A DNA stretch of 64,000 nucleotides from Arthrobacter sp. (GCA_031277795.1 JAITLQ010000015.1:403667-467666); one strand, 5' to 3'; positions 16,560 through 25,360 are shown, counted from the first letter of the stretch. The notes: generated by a model from the letters alone, not told the origin. Numbers and translations: made by a program.

Positions 16560-18749
16560 ATGCCCTCGCACGAGCGACTCGAACCCAGCGCCCCCTGGAT
16601 TCGGCTCACCACCACCCAGCAGGATTGGGACGCGGCCGACCCCGGGCTGCTGACCACGATGCTCGTGCAGATGCAGGTCATCCGCTCCTTCGAGGAGGCG
16701 GTGCTCGCGCTCGCCGGCGAGGGCCTCGTCCACGGCCCGGCCCACTCCTCCATCGGCCAGGAGGGCGGCGCCGTCGGCTCGGCCGTCGCGCTGCGCAGCA
16801 CCGACGCCGTCAACGGCACGCACCGCGGCCACCACCAGTTCCTGGCTAAGGCGCTGGCCCACCTGGCCGACGTTGACGGCCGCATGGATCCCACGGCTCC
16901 CCTTGGCGCCGACGTCCGTGAGCTGCTGGAGCGCACCCTCGCGGAGATCCTCGGCCTGGAGTCCGGCTTCTCCCACGGCCGCGGCGGCTCGATGCACCTG
17001 CGCTGGGCGGAGGCCGGCTGCCTCGGCACCAACGCCATCGTGGGTGGCGGCGTCCCGCTCGCGGCCGGTCACGCGTTCAATCAGAAGCGCAGCGGCACCG
17101 ACGTGAGCTTCACGTACTTCGGCGACGGGGCCTCGAACATCGGCTCCACCCTGGAGACCCTCAACCTGGCGGCGGCGTGGAAGCTGCCCCTGTGCTTCTT
17201 CGTCGAAAACAACCTCTACGCCGTCTCCACCTCGGTGGAGGACGTCACGGGGGACGCCCGCCTCTCCGGCCGCGGCCCGGGCTTCGGCATCCCGTCCTGG
17301 CGCGTCGACGGCATGGATCCGCTCGCCGTGCACCTGGCCACCCAGGAGGCCACCGAGCGCATGCGCGCCGGCGAGGGACCCTCGCTCATCGAGGCCGAGG
17401 TCTACCGCTTCTTCCACCAGAACGGGCCCTTCCCCGGCTCGGCCTTCGGCTACCGCACCAAGGCGGAGGAGAAGGAGTGGAAGGGCCGCGACCCGCTGGC
17501 CCTGACCGCCGCACACGTGCTGCGCCGCGGCCTCCTCACCCAGGAGCAGATCGAGGCCATGACCGCCGAGGTCACCGCCGCCTGCGCCGCCGCGGTTGAT
17601 GCCCTCACCGAGCTGGATCCGGAGGGCGAGAACGGCAAGCGCCGCATCAAGCCGGGCCTGTGGCCCTCCACCGACTTCGTCGACGTGGGCATTCGCTCCG
17701 ACGCCTCCTCGCTGGAGGGCGCCCGTTCCCTCGAGCTCGCGGAGGCCGAGCAGGGCGAGGTCTCCCAGCGCCGTTTCGTGGACGTCGTCGCCGAGGTGAT
17801 GCACCGCCGCATGGAGCAGGATCCGCGCATCGTGGTGATGGGCGAGGACGTCCACCGCCTGAAGGGCGGCACCAACGGCGCCACGCGCGGGCTCGTCGAG
17901 GACTTCGGCGACCGCGTGCTCGGCACCCCCATCGCCGAGAACGCCTTCACGGGCCTGGCCGGCGGCATGGCCATGGATGGGCGTTTCCGCCCCGTCGTGG
18001 AGTTCATGTACGCCGACTTCATGTGGGTTGCCGCTGATCAGCTCTTCAACCAGGTCGGCAAGGCGCGCCACATGTTTGGCGGGGACGTCGACATGCCCTT
18101 CGTCCTGCGCTCCAAGGTGGCCATGGGCACGGGCTACGGCTCGCAGCACTCGATGGATCCGGCCGGCGTGTTTGCCACCCAGCCCGGCTGGCGCATCGCG
18201 GCGCCGTCCACGCCGTTCGACTACGTGGGCCTCATGAACGCCGCCCTCACCCTCGAGGATCCGGTCGTCATCCTCGAGCACGTCAACCTCTACGCCCAGC
18301 AGGGCCCGGCCGTCGCGGACCTCGACTACGTCATCGAACCGGGCAAGGCCGCCGTGCGCCGCGAGGGCCAGGACGTCACGGTCCTCACTTACCTGGACAT
18401 GGTGGCGCCGAGCCTCGCCGCGGCGGAGACCGCGGCCCTGGACGCCGAGGTCATCGACCTGCGCTGGCTCGATCGCGCCTCCATCGATTGGGACACCATC
18501 GGCGCCTCCATCGAGAAGACCAACGCGGTGATGATCGTGGAACAGGGCGCGCGCAACGCCGGATACGGGGCCTGGCTCGCCGACGAGCTGCAGCGCCGCT
18601 TCTTCGACCACCTCGACGCGCCGATCGAGCGCGTCACGGGGGCCGAGGCGAGCCCCAGCATCTCGCAGGTCCTGGAGTCTGCGGCCTTTGCCCATCAGCA
18701 CGACGTCGAGTCGGGCTTCGCCCGCCTGGCCGCCCAACTGGGCCGCTGA
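16560..18749 (+). CDS. Thiamine-diphosphate 2-oxoacid (acetoin-type) dehydrogenase E1, alpha and beta fused
   Basis: Encodes 729 residues. Residues about 35-380 are an E1-alpha domain with the ThDP motif GDGASNIG...N (from about 188) and SHGRGGSMHL. From about 403 (RRFVDVVAEVM) comes an E1-beta domain with GEDV, PIAENAFTGLAGGMAMDG and an EHVNLYA region. Alpha and beta are usually separate genes, so this is a natural fusion. It would decarboxylate a 2-oxo acid (or cleave acetoin) and pass the acyl group to the E2 encoded 25 nt downstream. ATG 16560 has GAGGAAGG upstream. No E3 is present nearby. Confidence 0.88.
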   Translation: MPSHERLEPSAPWIRLTTTQQDWDAADPGLLTTMLVQMQVIRSFEEAVLALAGEGLVHGPAHSSIGQEGGAVGSAVALRSTDAVNGTHRGHHQFLAKALAHLADVDGRMDPTAPLGADVRELLERTLAEILGLESGFSHGRGGSMHLRWAEAGCLGTNAIVGGGVPLAAGHAFNQKRSGTDVSFTYFGDGASNIGSTLETLNLAAAWKLPLCFFVENNLYAVSTSVEDVTGDARLSGRGPGFGIPSWRVDGMDPLAVHLATQEATERMRAGEGPSLIEAEVYRFFHQNGPFPGSAFGYRTKAEEKEWKGRDPLALTAAHVLRRGLLTQEQIEAMTAEVTAACAAAVDALTELDPEGENGKRRIKPGLWPSTDFVDVGIRSDASSLEGARSLELAEAEQGEVSQRRFVDVVAEVMHRRMEQDPRIVVMGEDVHRLKGGTNGATRGLVEDFGDRVLGTPIAENAFTGLAGGMAMDGRFRPVVEFMYADFMWVAADQLFNQVGKARHMFGGDVDMPFVLRSKVAMGTGYGSQHSMDPAGVFATQPGWRIAAPSTPFDYVGLMNAALTLEDPVVILEHVNLYAQQGPAVADLDYVIEPGKAAVRREGQDVTVLTYLDMVAPSLAAAETAALDAEVIDLRWLDRASIDWDTIGASIEKTNAVMIVEQGARNAGYGAWLADELQRRFFDHLDAPIERVTGAEASPSISQVLESAAFAHQHDVESGFARLAAQLGR

Positions 18750-18774
18750 GCCAAGGAAGCGCAAGGACATCACC

Positions 18775-20145
18775 ATGGCAACCCTGATCACCATGCCGGC
18801 CATCGCGGCCGATTCCACCTCCGCCGTCCTGGGCAGCTGGCTCGCCGCCGAGGGCGCCGAGCTCGCGGCGGGCGACGCCCTCGCAGACATCGAGACGGAG
18901 AAGGCCACCGTCGAGTTCGAGGCCCCCGAGGCCGGCACGCTGGCCCGCCTGCTCGTCGCCGCCGGCGCCGAGGTGCAGGTGGGCGCCCCCATCGCCGTGC
19001 TCACCGCGCCCGGCGAGACGGAGGACGCGATCGCCGCCCTCTTGGGCGCCTCGCTGCCCGACGCCGCCGTCCCCGGCTCCCGTGCGGGCGGCGCCGAGGG
19101 CGCGGGTTCGCAGGCCGACGCCGCCGTTCCCGGCTCCGAGCTTCCCCCCGCCCCGGCGGGGGAGACGCCGGCGGCCGCCCCGGCCGGGGCATGGGCCTTC
19201 GCCTCCCCGCTGGCCCGCCGCCTGGCCAAGGACGCCGGCCTGCGCCTCGACGAGATCACCGGCTCCGGCCCCTCCGGCCGCGTGCTGCGCGGCGATGTCG
19301 AGGCCGCCGTGGCGGCCCGCGCGGCCCGGCCCGCCGCCCCGGCGGGCGCGGGCACCCGGGCGGCCGCAGCGCCGTCGGGCACCGTGCCCACTCCCGCCCA
19401 GGCATCCGGCCCCGCCGCGGCGTCGAGCTCCCCCACGTCCGGGCCGGGCGCCCCGGTGCCGGAGGGCGCCGAGGAGGTCAAGGTGACGCGCATGCGCGGC
19501 GCCATCGCCCGCCGCCTGACCGAGTCCAAGACCACCGTGCCGCACTTCTACCTCTCGGCGGACGTGCGCATGGACGAGCTGCTGGCCCTGCGCCAGCGGA
19601 TCAACGCCGCCGCCCCGCGCAAGATCACCGTGAACGACCTCATCGTCAAGGCCGTCGCGGCCGCGCTCGTGGCCGTTCCCGAGGCGAATGTGCGCTGGGA
19701 CAACGGGCGGATCCTGCGCTTTGCGCACGCCGACATCTCGGTGGCCATCGCCACCGAGGACGGGCTCGTGACCCCCGTGGTCACGGGCGCCGAGCAGGCC
19801 AGCGTCAGCGATGTCTCGGCCCGCGTTGCCGACTTTGTGGCGCGGGCCAAGGAGAACCGCCTGCGGCCGGAGGAGATCTCCGGCGGCATGTTCTCCGTCT
19901 CCAACCTCGGCATGTTCGGGACCCGTGAGTTCACGGCGATCCTCAACCCGCCGCAGTCCGGAATCCTCGCGGTGGGGGCGGCCAGCCCGCGCCCCGTCGT
20001 GGAGCCGGACGGGACCCTGGGCGTGGCCTCCCTCATGACGGTCACCCTCTCCGCCGATCACCGCGTCATCGACGGTGCGGTGGCGGCGCGCTGGATGAAC
20101 GCCTTCACCGAGGCGATCCAGCGGCCCCTCTCGCTCCTCATCTGA
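18775..20145 (+). CDS. Dihydrolipoamide acyltransferase E2 of a 2-oxoacid/acetoin dehydrogenase complex
   Basis: Encodes 456 residues. The lipoyl domain (1-80) has the lipoyl-lysine motif DIETEKATVEF with Lys43. An Ala/Pro-rich linker leads to a peripheral-subunit-binding domain near residues 142-180 (SPLARRLAKDAGLRLDEI...GPSGRVLRGDV), then a second linker. The catalytic domain (about 235-456) carries NDLIVKAVAAAL and ends with the active-site motif DHRVIDGA. It accepts the acyl group from E1 and transfers it to CoA. AAGGAC precedes ATG 18775. Acyl specificity cannot be read reliably. Confidence 0.9.
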   Translation: MATLITMPAIAADSTSAVLGSWLAAEGAELAAGDALADIETEKATVEFEAPEAGTLARLLVAAGAEVQVGAPIAVLTAPGETEDAIAALLGASLPDAAVPGSRAGGAEGAGSQADAAVPGSELPPAPAGETPAAAPAGAWAFASPLARRLAKDAGLRLDEITGSGPSGRVLRGDVEAAVAARAARPAAPAGAGTRAAAAPSGTVPTPAQASGPAAASSSPTSGPGAPVPEGAEEVKVTRMRGAIARRLTESKTTVPHFYLSADVRMDELLALRQRINAAAPRKITVNDLIVKAVAAALVAVPEANVRWDNGRILRFAHADISVAIATEDGLVTPVVTGAEQASVSDVSARVADFVARAKENRLRPEEISGGMFSVSNLGMFGTREFTAILNPPQSGILAVGAASPRPVVEPDGTLGVASLMTVTLSADHRVIDGAVAARWMNAFTEAIQRPLSLLI

Positions 20146-20152
20146 GCGTTGC

Positions 20153-20180
20153 GCCGGGGTGGGGTCCTCCCCACTCCGGC
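20153..20180 (+). terminator. Weak hairpin between E2 and MFS genes
   Basis: GCCGGGGTGGGG pairs with CCCCACTCCGGC (one G-T pair) around a 4-nt loop, 8 nt after the E2 stop, without a U-run. It may attenuate expression of the carrier relative to E1/E2. Confidence 0.4.
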
Positions 20181-20294
20181 CCCACGGCGCGCGGCACCCC
20201 CACCCCCTCCGTCCCGAGCATGTCGGCGGAGCGCGCCGGCTGGGACCATGAACACCGGGCCCCTCACTCGCGGCCCCCTCCCCGAAAGGCACCC

Positions 20295-21641
20295 ATGAGC
20301 ACCACCGAAATGCGCGGCCGCCAGGTCCGCAGCGATGTGGCCGGGATCAACCGGCGCATCATGTGGCGGCTGATGCCGTTGCTGATGCTCATCTACGTCA
20401 TCTCCTTCCTCGACCGCACCAACATCGGTATGGCCAAGGACCGCATGGAGATCGACCTGGGCATTTCCGCGGCCGCCTATGGCCTCGGCGCCGGGCTCTT
20501 CTTCCTCGCGTATGCGGCGCTGGAGATCCCGTCGAACATGATGATGCACAAGGTCGGCGCCCGCGCCTGGATCGGCCGCATCATGATCACGTGGGGCATC
20601 ATCTCCGGCCTCATGGCGATCGTGTGGAACGAGGCATCGTTCTACGTCATGCGCATCCTGCTGGGTGCAGCGGAGGCCGGACTGTTCCCCGGCGTCATGC
20701 TGTACCTGACGTACTGGTTCGGCCGCGACATGCGCGCCCGCGCCAACGGCTACTTCCTGATCGGTGCCTGCATCGCCTCCGTGCTCGGCGGCCCCGTGGG
20801 CGGCCTGCTGCTGCAGATGGACGGTGTGGGCGGCCTGCACGGGTGGCAGTGGATGTTCATCATCGAGGCCATCCCGGCCGTGCTGCTCTCCTTCGTGGTG
20901 TTCTTCAAGCTTCCCAACCGTCCGCACAACGCCAAGTGGCTGAGCAAGGACGAGGCGGACGAGATCGTCTCCCGCCTGGAGCGCGAGGCGGCCGAGACCG
21001 TCGAGGCCTCCGGCACGCGTTCCTTCCTTGGCATCTTCAAGGACCGCACGGTCATGTTCGCGATCTACATCAACTTTGCGCACCAGATCTCGCTGTACTC
21101 CGTGACGTACTTCCTGCCCTCGGTCATCGCCAAGTCCAACGGCTCGCTCCCGCCGTGGCTCGTGGGTTCCTTCGCGGCCATCCCGTGGCTCTTCGGCGGC
21201 ATCGGCGCCGCCCTGATCACGCCCCGCGTGACCCGCAACGCCCGCAGCACCAAGCTGGCCGTGGTGGTCGGCGTCCTCGCCATGACGGTGGGCACCACGA
21301 TCGGCGTGCTCGCCGGGCCCGTGTTCGCGATCGTTGGCCTGTCGCTGGCCGGCCTCTTCTGGTTCGTGGTGCAGCCGATCATGTTCTCGGTGCCCTCCAC
21401 GCGCCTCTCCGGTGTGACCCTGGCCTCCGGCCTGGCGCTCATGAACACCGTGGGCATCACGGGCGGCTTCGTCGGCCCCACCGTCATGGGCTTCACCGAG
21501 CAGGCCACCGGCAACACCTTCGCCGGTCTCTGGCTCTCCGTGGTGCTGCTGGTCCTCGCCGCCGTTGCCGCGTTCTTCCTCGACCTCGACCCGACCAAGA
21601 AGGCAGCGAAGGCGGCCGGGATTACCGCCGCCATGCGCTGA
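20295..21641 (+). CDS. MFS transporter, anion:cation symporter (ACS) type
   Basis: Encodes 448 residues, 12 predicted helices. The N-terminal run RLMPLLMLIYVISFLDRTNIGMAK is the ACS-family signature (R-x-x-P...D-R-x-N-x-G-x-A). EIPSNMMMHKVGARAWIGRIM is the family's motif A variant and LLGAAEAGLFPGVMLYLTYWF is also diagnostic. Relatives carry hexuronates, tartrate, phthalate, 4-hydroxyphenylacetate or other organic anions. It is the third gene after E1 and E2, so the substrate is probably an organic acid or its precursor. ATG 20295 has GAAAGG upstream. Confidence 0.9.
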   Translation: MSTTEMRGRQVRSDVAGINRRIMWRLMPLLMLIYVISFLDRTNIGMAKDRMEIDLGISAAAYGLGAGLFFLAYAALEIPSNMMMHKVGARAWIGRIMITWGIISGLMAIVWNEASFYVMRILLGAAEAGLFPGVMLYLTYWFGRDMRARANGYFLIGACIASVLGGPVGGLLLQMDGVGGLHGWQWMFIIEAIPAVLLSFVVFFKLPNRPHNAKWLSKDEADEIVSRLEREAAETVEASGTRSFLGIFKDRTVMFAIYINFAHQISLYSVTYFLPSVIAKSNGSLPPWLVGSFAAIPWLFGGIGAALITPRVTRNARSTKLAVVVGVLAMTVGTTIGVLAGPVFAIVGLSLAGLFWFVVQPIMFSVPSTRLSGVTLASGLALMNTVGITGGFVGPTVMGFTEQATGNTFAGLWLSVVLLVLAAVAAFFLDLDPTKKAAKAAGITAAMR

Positions 21642-21659
21642 CCCGCTGAGGTGACCCGC

Positions 21660-21789
21660 GCCGACGGCGGGTGGCCCCGGTACTCCGCGTGGCCACCCGA
21701 CGTCGGGCACCTGACCCCTGGAAAGACGCGCCCGCCTGAACTTGTCCGTGTACTCGAGTACACGGACAAGTTCAGGCGGGCGCGTCTTT
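21660..21789. repeat. Composite repeat: A palindrome plus perfect 68-nt CTCGAG palindrome (copy 2)
   Basis: A pair of arms (21660-21676 and 21691-21708, GCCGACGGCGGGTGGCC type) is followed 13 nt later by a perfect palindrome at 21722-21789. Its arms are 34 bp, with no loop and CTCGAG at the centre. The ends are AAAGACGCGCCCGCC and its complement ending in TTT. It lies between the codirectional MFS and lipoprotein genes. Copies 1 and 3 (13.9 and 22.5 kb) keep the same layout. Confidence 0.85.
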
Positions 21790-21889
21790 GCTTGCGGGCC
21801 GTGAGGGCATCGTGACCTGCCGGTGCTTCCCCGGTGCAGGGTGGGGTCATAGCGTGGGCGGATGGTTGGTTTCAGAGATCGGGGCCGTC

Positions 21890-22486
21890 ATGAAGGCACG
21901 ACGACGCGTGGCCGGGCGGGTGAGCCGCCGCGGTTGGGCGGGTGTGGGCCTGCTGGGCCTGGTGGCGGCCGCGGCGCTGAGCGGATGTTCCGGGCCGTTC
22001 CCCGGCACGTTTGAGGAGTGCCCGTCGGACGGCTCGTGTGCCGATACGCGGTCCCCGCAGGGCGACGCGCCCTCCGGCCCGGTCCGGCGCTACGACGGTG
22101 ACGATCCGGTGGGCGCCGCCCGCGAGCTGTCGGTGGCGCCTGCGTGGGCCGCAGCGCCGCGGGGCAAGGATTGCGGCTCGGTGGCGCTCATCGATAACGA
22201 GGCGCTCGAGACGGCACAGAAGGACTGTCTGGCCGCGGCCGTGAAGAGCGGCGAGGCGGCCCACGCGGGCTGGTGGGCCAGCACCACCGAAGGGGACCCC
22301 ATCGTGACGCTGGCGCAGACCTCGGGCTCGAAGCTCACGGTCGTGGAGATCAACGCCTTTGACTCCTACGGCGGCAACACCACAGCTCCGGCGCAGGGAT
22401 TCACGTGCTCGGCGCCCGGCGCCTACCTGGCCGAGCCCGGCTCGCAGACGGGCGCGCAGAATCCCGGGAGGTGCGCCCGCGATTAG
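21890..22486 (+). CDS. Hypothetical lipoprotein
   Basis: Encodes 198 residues. A basic N-terminus (MKARRRVAGRVSRRG) and hydrophobic segment end in a lipobox LSGC, so the protein is exported and lipid-anchored. The mature domain has several cysteines (EECPSDGSCADT, GKDCGSVAL, QKDCLAAAV, GFTCSAPG, GRCARD), probably forming disulfides. No family recognised. ATG 21890 was chosen because it places the signal peptide correctly; a longer frame would run into the preceding palindrome. It is flanked by two copies of the composite repeat. Confidence 0.75.
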   Translation: MKARRRVAGRVSRRGWAGVGLLGLVAAAALSGCSGPFPGTFEECPSDGSCADTRSPQGDAPSGPVRRYDGDDPVGAARELSVAPAWAAAPRGKDCGSVALIDNEALETAQKDCLAAAVKSGEAAHAGWWASTTEGDPIVTLAQTSGSKLTVVEINAFDSYGGNTTAPAQGFTCSAPGAYLAEPGSQTGAQNPGRCARD

Positions 22487-22508
22487 GAGATCCGCCCGCT
22501 CAAGCCGA

Positions 22509-22602
22509 CCACGCGCCGTCGGGCACTGGCCCTGACAAAAAACGCGCCGCGCTGAACAAAACGCGCACTCGAGTGCGCGGAATGTTCAGCGAGACGCGTT
22601 TT
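22509..22602. repeat. Composite repeat: half A-core plus CTCGAG palindrome (copy 3)
   Basis: CCACGCGCCGTCGGGC (22509-22524) is followed 14 nt later by a 64-nt imperfect palindrome (22539-22602) centred on CTCGAG, with AAAACGCG/CGCGTTTT ends and TGAAC/GTTCA in the same relative place as the other copies. It lies between the convergent lipoprotein and marR genes. Confidence 0.8.
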
Positions 22603-22626
22603 CTTCGCTGGTGTGCCCCGGCGCGC

Positions 22627-23112
22627 TCAGCGGCGCCGGTGCATCCCGCCCCCGCCGCGGCGGGCGCCCTCGGGGCGCGGGTGCGCCTCGAGGAGCACGC
22701 CGAGGATGCGGGCGAGCTCGGCGCGATCGGCCTCGGGGAGGATCTCGAAGTAGCCGGCGCTGCGCTCGGAGCGCATGGCGTGGACGCGGCGGTCGAGCTC
22801 CTGGCCGGCCTCGGTGGCCTGCAGCAGCACGGCGCGCTTGTCGGTGGGGTCCTGCGTGCGGGTGATCCAGCCGGCGGCCTCGAGCTGGGCGATCACCTCG
22901 GCGGCGGAACGCGGGGCGATGCGCAGGGCGTTGGCGACGTCGCGCTGGCGCGGGAGGTCCTCGCCGTGCTCGGCGTGGGCGGCCACGGTGTGCAGGGCCC
23001 GCCACTGGTGCGGCGAGATGCCGAAGGGGGCCAGGTCCTCCATCCAGCTCCGGCGCAGCCCGTGCGAGACGGAATGGACCAGGTCGGAGAGTTCGGGTGG
23101 AACGGGCATCAT
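22627..23112 (-). CDS. MarR-family regulator divergent from an ABC exporter
   Basis: Encodes 161 residues of MarR fold: dimer helix at the N-terminus (LVHSVSHGLRRSW), winged helix with LPRQRDVANALRIAPRSAAEVIAQLEAAGWITRT, wing DPTDKRAVLLQAT, then the C-terminal dimer helices and a Gly/Arg-rich tail ending HRRR. It probably represses the divergent exporter and itself through two GAGGT(A/T)ACCTC palindromes. ATG 23112 was chosen; ATG 23109 is equally possible. Confidence 0.88.
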   Translation of the reverse strand: MMPVPPELSDLVHSVSHGLRRSWMEDLAPFGISPHQWRALHTVAAHAEHGEDLPRQRDVANALRIAPRSAAEVIAQLEAAGWITRTQDPTDKRAVLLQATEAGQELDRRVHAMRSERSAGYFEILPEADRAELARILGVLLEAHPRPEGARRGGGGMHRRR

Positions 23113-23154
23113 GGCACCGATCCTAGGCGCAGCGGGAACAGAACCCAAGGTGTG

Positions 23155-23165
23155 GAGGTTACCTC
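23155..23165. promoter_or_regulatory. MarR operator copy 1
   Basis: GAGGTTACCTC is an 11-bp palindrome in the marR-ABC exporter gap. Its centre is 30 bp, nearly three helical turns, from a second copy. Confidence 0.7.
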
Positions 23166-23184
23166 TTTACATGACGTAACAAGT

Positions 23185-23205
23185 GAGGTAACCTCATTAA
23201 TGAGG
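23185..23205. promoter_or_regulatory. MarR operator copy 2 with overlapping palindrome
   Basis: GAGGTAACCTC (23185-23195) repeats the operator. It overlaps a second perfect palindrome, CCTCATTAATGAGG (23192-23205). The region is 47 nt before the exporter start and 73 nt before the marR start. Confidence 0.7.
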
Positions 23206-23251
23206 CGAGCGCGCAACGCGCCGCCAGCCCCAAGAGAGAGGAGGGCCACGC

Positions 23252-25240
23252 ATGACTCACGGTCCGGCACTCCATGGTCCTGGCCCCGGTGGGGGCCGCG
23301 GCGGGCACGGTCCCGCCAAGGTCAGCAAGGCTGACCGCAACCAACTTCAGCTCCACCCGGTGAGCCTGCGTCGCATCGGCGCGCTCTTCACGCCCTACAA
23401 GGGCCCCCTGTTCCTCGTGGTGCTGCTCATCACCGGCAGCTCCATCGTTTCCCTGTTCCAGCCGTTCCTGGTGCGCGGCGTCATCGACGACGCCCTGCCG
23501 CACGCGAACGTCCCCCTGCTGACCTGGCTCGTCATCGCGATGATCGCGGTCGCCGCCGTCACCGCCGTCATCGGCGTGTGGCAGACCTGGATCTCCACCC
23601 GCGTGGGCCAGGGCGTCATGCACGATCTGCGCACCCGGCTCTTTGGCCACCTGCAGCGCCAGTCGCTCGGCTTCTTCACGAAGACGCACGGCGGCGAGGT
23701 GCAGTCCCGCATGACCAACGACATCAACGGCATGCAGAACCTCGTGACGAACACCGCCACCTCGGTGGCCTCCAACGTCACCACCGCCATCGGCACCGTC
23801 ATCGCCATGCTGGTGCTCTCGCCCTGGCTCGCGCTGATCTCCCTCCTGGTGATCCCGCTGGCCGTGTGGGTGGCCCGCCGCGTGGCCGTGCTGCGCCGCG
23901 ACATCACGGCCAGGCAGCAGGCGCAGATGGCCCAGCTGCAGACCTACGTTGACGAGGGCCTCTCGGTCTCCGGCATTCGCCTGGCCAAGACGCTCGGCAC
24001 GCAGGACCGCGACGCTGATCGCTTCAGCGACGCCAGCCGGGAGCTGGTGCACCTGGAGATGCAATCGCAGCTGGCCGGCCGCTGGCGCATGGCCACGATG
24101 CAGATCATCTTCGCGGCCATCCCCGCCGTCATCTACCTCGCCGCCGGTTTCCCGCTGGGCGGCAACGGCCTCTCGATTGGCACCGTGGTGGCCTTCACCG
24201 CGCTGCAGGCCAATCTGTTCCGCCCCGTCATGGGTCTCATGTCGGTGGGCGTCCAGTGGGTCACCGCGATGGCCTTCTTCTCCCGCATCTTCGAGTGGCT
24301 GGACCTGGTCCCTGACATCAAGGAGCCGGCCGCGCCGGTGAAGATGGATCCCGCGACGACGCGCGGCGAGGTCCGCTTCGAGGGCGTGAGCTTCGCCTAC
24401 GGCGACGGGGCCCCGGTGCTCAAGGACATCGACCTGACCATCGCGGCCGGCACCACGACGGCGCTGGTGGGGCACACCGGCTCCGGCAAGTCCACGCTGG
24501 CCTCGCTGCTTCCCCGCCTCAACGACGTGACCTCCGGCCGCGTCACGATCGACGGCGTGGACGTGCGGGACATGAGCTTCGCGGACCTGGCGTCGCTGGT
24601 GGGCGTGGTGAGCCAGGAGACCTACCTGGTGCACGCCTCGGTCCGCGACAACCTGCGCATGGCGGCCCCCGAGGCCAGCGACGAGACGCTGTGGGAGGCC
24701 CTCGAGGCCGCCCGCATCGCCGAGCTGGTCCGGCGCCTCCCCGAGGGGCTCGACACTCTGGTGGGCGCCCGCGGACACCGCTTCTCCGGCGGCGAGCAGC
24801 AGCGCCTTGCGATCGCCAGGACGCTCTTGCGCAACCCCCGCGTGCTGGTGCTCGACGAGGCCACCTCGGCCCTGGACAACACCACCGAGGCGGAGGTGCA
24901 GGCCGCGCTCGATGACCTCGCCGCCACCCGCACCACCCTGACGATTGCCCACCGCCTCTCCACCGTGGAGGACGCCGAGCAGATCGCGGTGCTGGAGAAC
25001 GGGCGGGTTCTGGAGCGCGGGACGGCTTCGGAGCTGCGTGCGGCCGGCGGGGCGTTTGCCCAGCTCTCCGCGCGCCAGGCCGCCGGCCTGCCGCCCGAGG
25101 ACGAGGCGGCCGACGGTGCGGAGGGCGCCCAGGGCGCCGAGAGCCACCAGCACGACGACGCCGCCTCGCCCCGGGTGGGCGGGCGCGGCTCCCGCGGCCG
25201 CGGGCAACGTGGCCAGCACGACGGCGTGCACGCTCACTAG
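23252..25240 (+). CDS. ABC multidrug exporter, membrane and ATPase domains fused
   Basis: Encodes 662 residues. A Gly/His-rich start is followed by a six-helix type IV exporter membrane domain (about 40-340) and an ATPase domain with GHTGSGKST, QETYLVHASVRDNL (Q-loop), signature FSGGEQQRLAIAR, VLVLDEATSALD and switch His in IAHRLSTV. It works as a homo- or heterodimer exporting drugs or lipids. The C-terminal 45 residues are acidic, then Gly/Arg/His-rich (ends GQHDGVHAH), outside the conserved fold. It is divergent from a MarR gene with operators in between, so induction by a toxic substrate is likely. Confidence 0.92.
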   Translation: MTHGPALHGPGPGGGRGGHGPAKVSKADRNQLQLHPVSLRRIGALFTPYKGPLFLVVLLITGSSIVSLFQPFLVRGVIDDALPHANVPLLTWLVIAMIAVAAVTAVIGVWQTWISTRVGQGVMHDLRTRLFGHLQRQSLGFFTKTHGGEVQSRMTNDINGMQNLVTNTATSVASNVTTAIGTVIAMLVLSPWLALISLLVIPLAVWVARRVAVLRRDITARQQAQMAQLQTYVDEGLSVSGIRLAKTLGTQDRDADRFSDASRELVHLEMQSQLAGRWRMATMQIIFAAIPAVIYLAAGFPLGGNGLSIGTVVAFTALQANLFRPVMGLMSVGVQWVTAMAFFSRIFEWLDLVPDIKEPAAPVKMDPATTRGEVRFEGVSFAYGDGAPVLKDIDLTIAAGTTTALVGHTGSGKSTLASLLPRLNDVTSGRVTIDGVDVRDMSFADLASLVGVVSQETYLVHASVRDNLRMAAPEASDETLWEALEAARIAELVRRLPEGLDTLVGARGHRFSGGEQQRLAIARTLLRNPRVLVLDEATSALDNTTEAEVQAALDDLAATRTTLTIAHRLSTVEDAEQIAVLENGRVLERGTASELRAAGGAFAQLSARQAAGLPPEDEAADGAEGAQGAESHQHDDAASPRVGGRGSRGRGQRGQHDGVHAH

Positions 25241-25294
25241 CGCTGTCCGGGGTGGCCGGTGCGCTGCGCCGACGCCCTGGCCTTCCGGGTCCGC

Positions 25295-25360
25295 CGAACG
25301 GCCGGATCGCTTCAGAACTGCTGCAAGCTTCGCGCAGTCTCGAAGCGATCCGGCCGTTCG
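25295..25360. repeat. GGCCGGATCGCTTC palindrome (family B2, copy 1)
   Basis: Perfect 19-bp arms (25295-25313 and 25342-25360) around a 28-nt loop that contains a nested stem ACTGC...GCAGT and AAGCTT. A second copy, loop included, is at 27.14 kb in the same orientation. It lies downstream of the ABC exporter. Confidence 0.8.

Noticed and set aside
16398-19535. Very long antisense open frame (1045 codons) across E1/E2
   Set aside because: It mirrors the codon third-position bias of the E1 and E2 genes, has low-complexity Arg/Gly/Ala/His composition and no domain, and no ribosome site at its start.
22509-22602. Ordinary rho-independent terminator only
   Set aside because: It may terminate transcription, but the fixed distance to the A core and the shared CTCGAG centre in three copies go beyond what termination needs.
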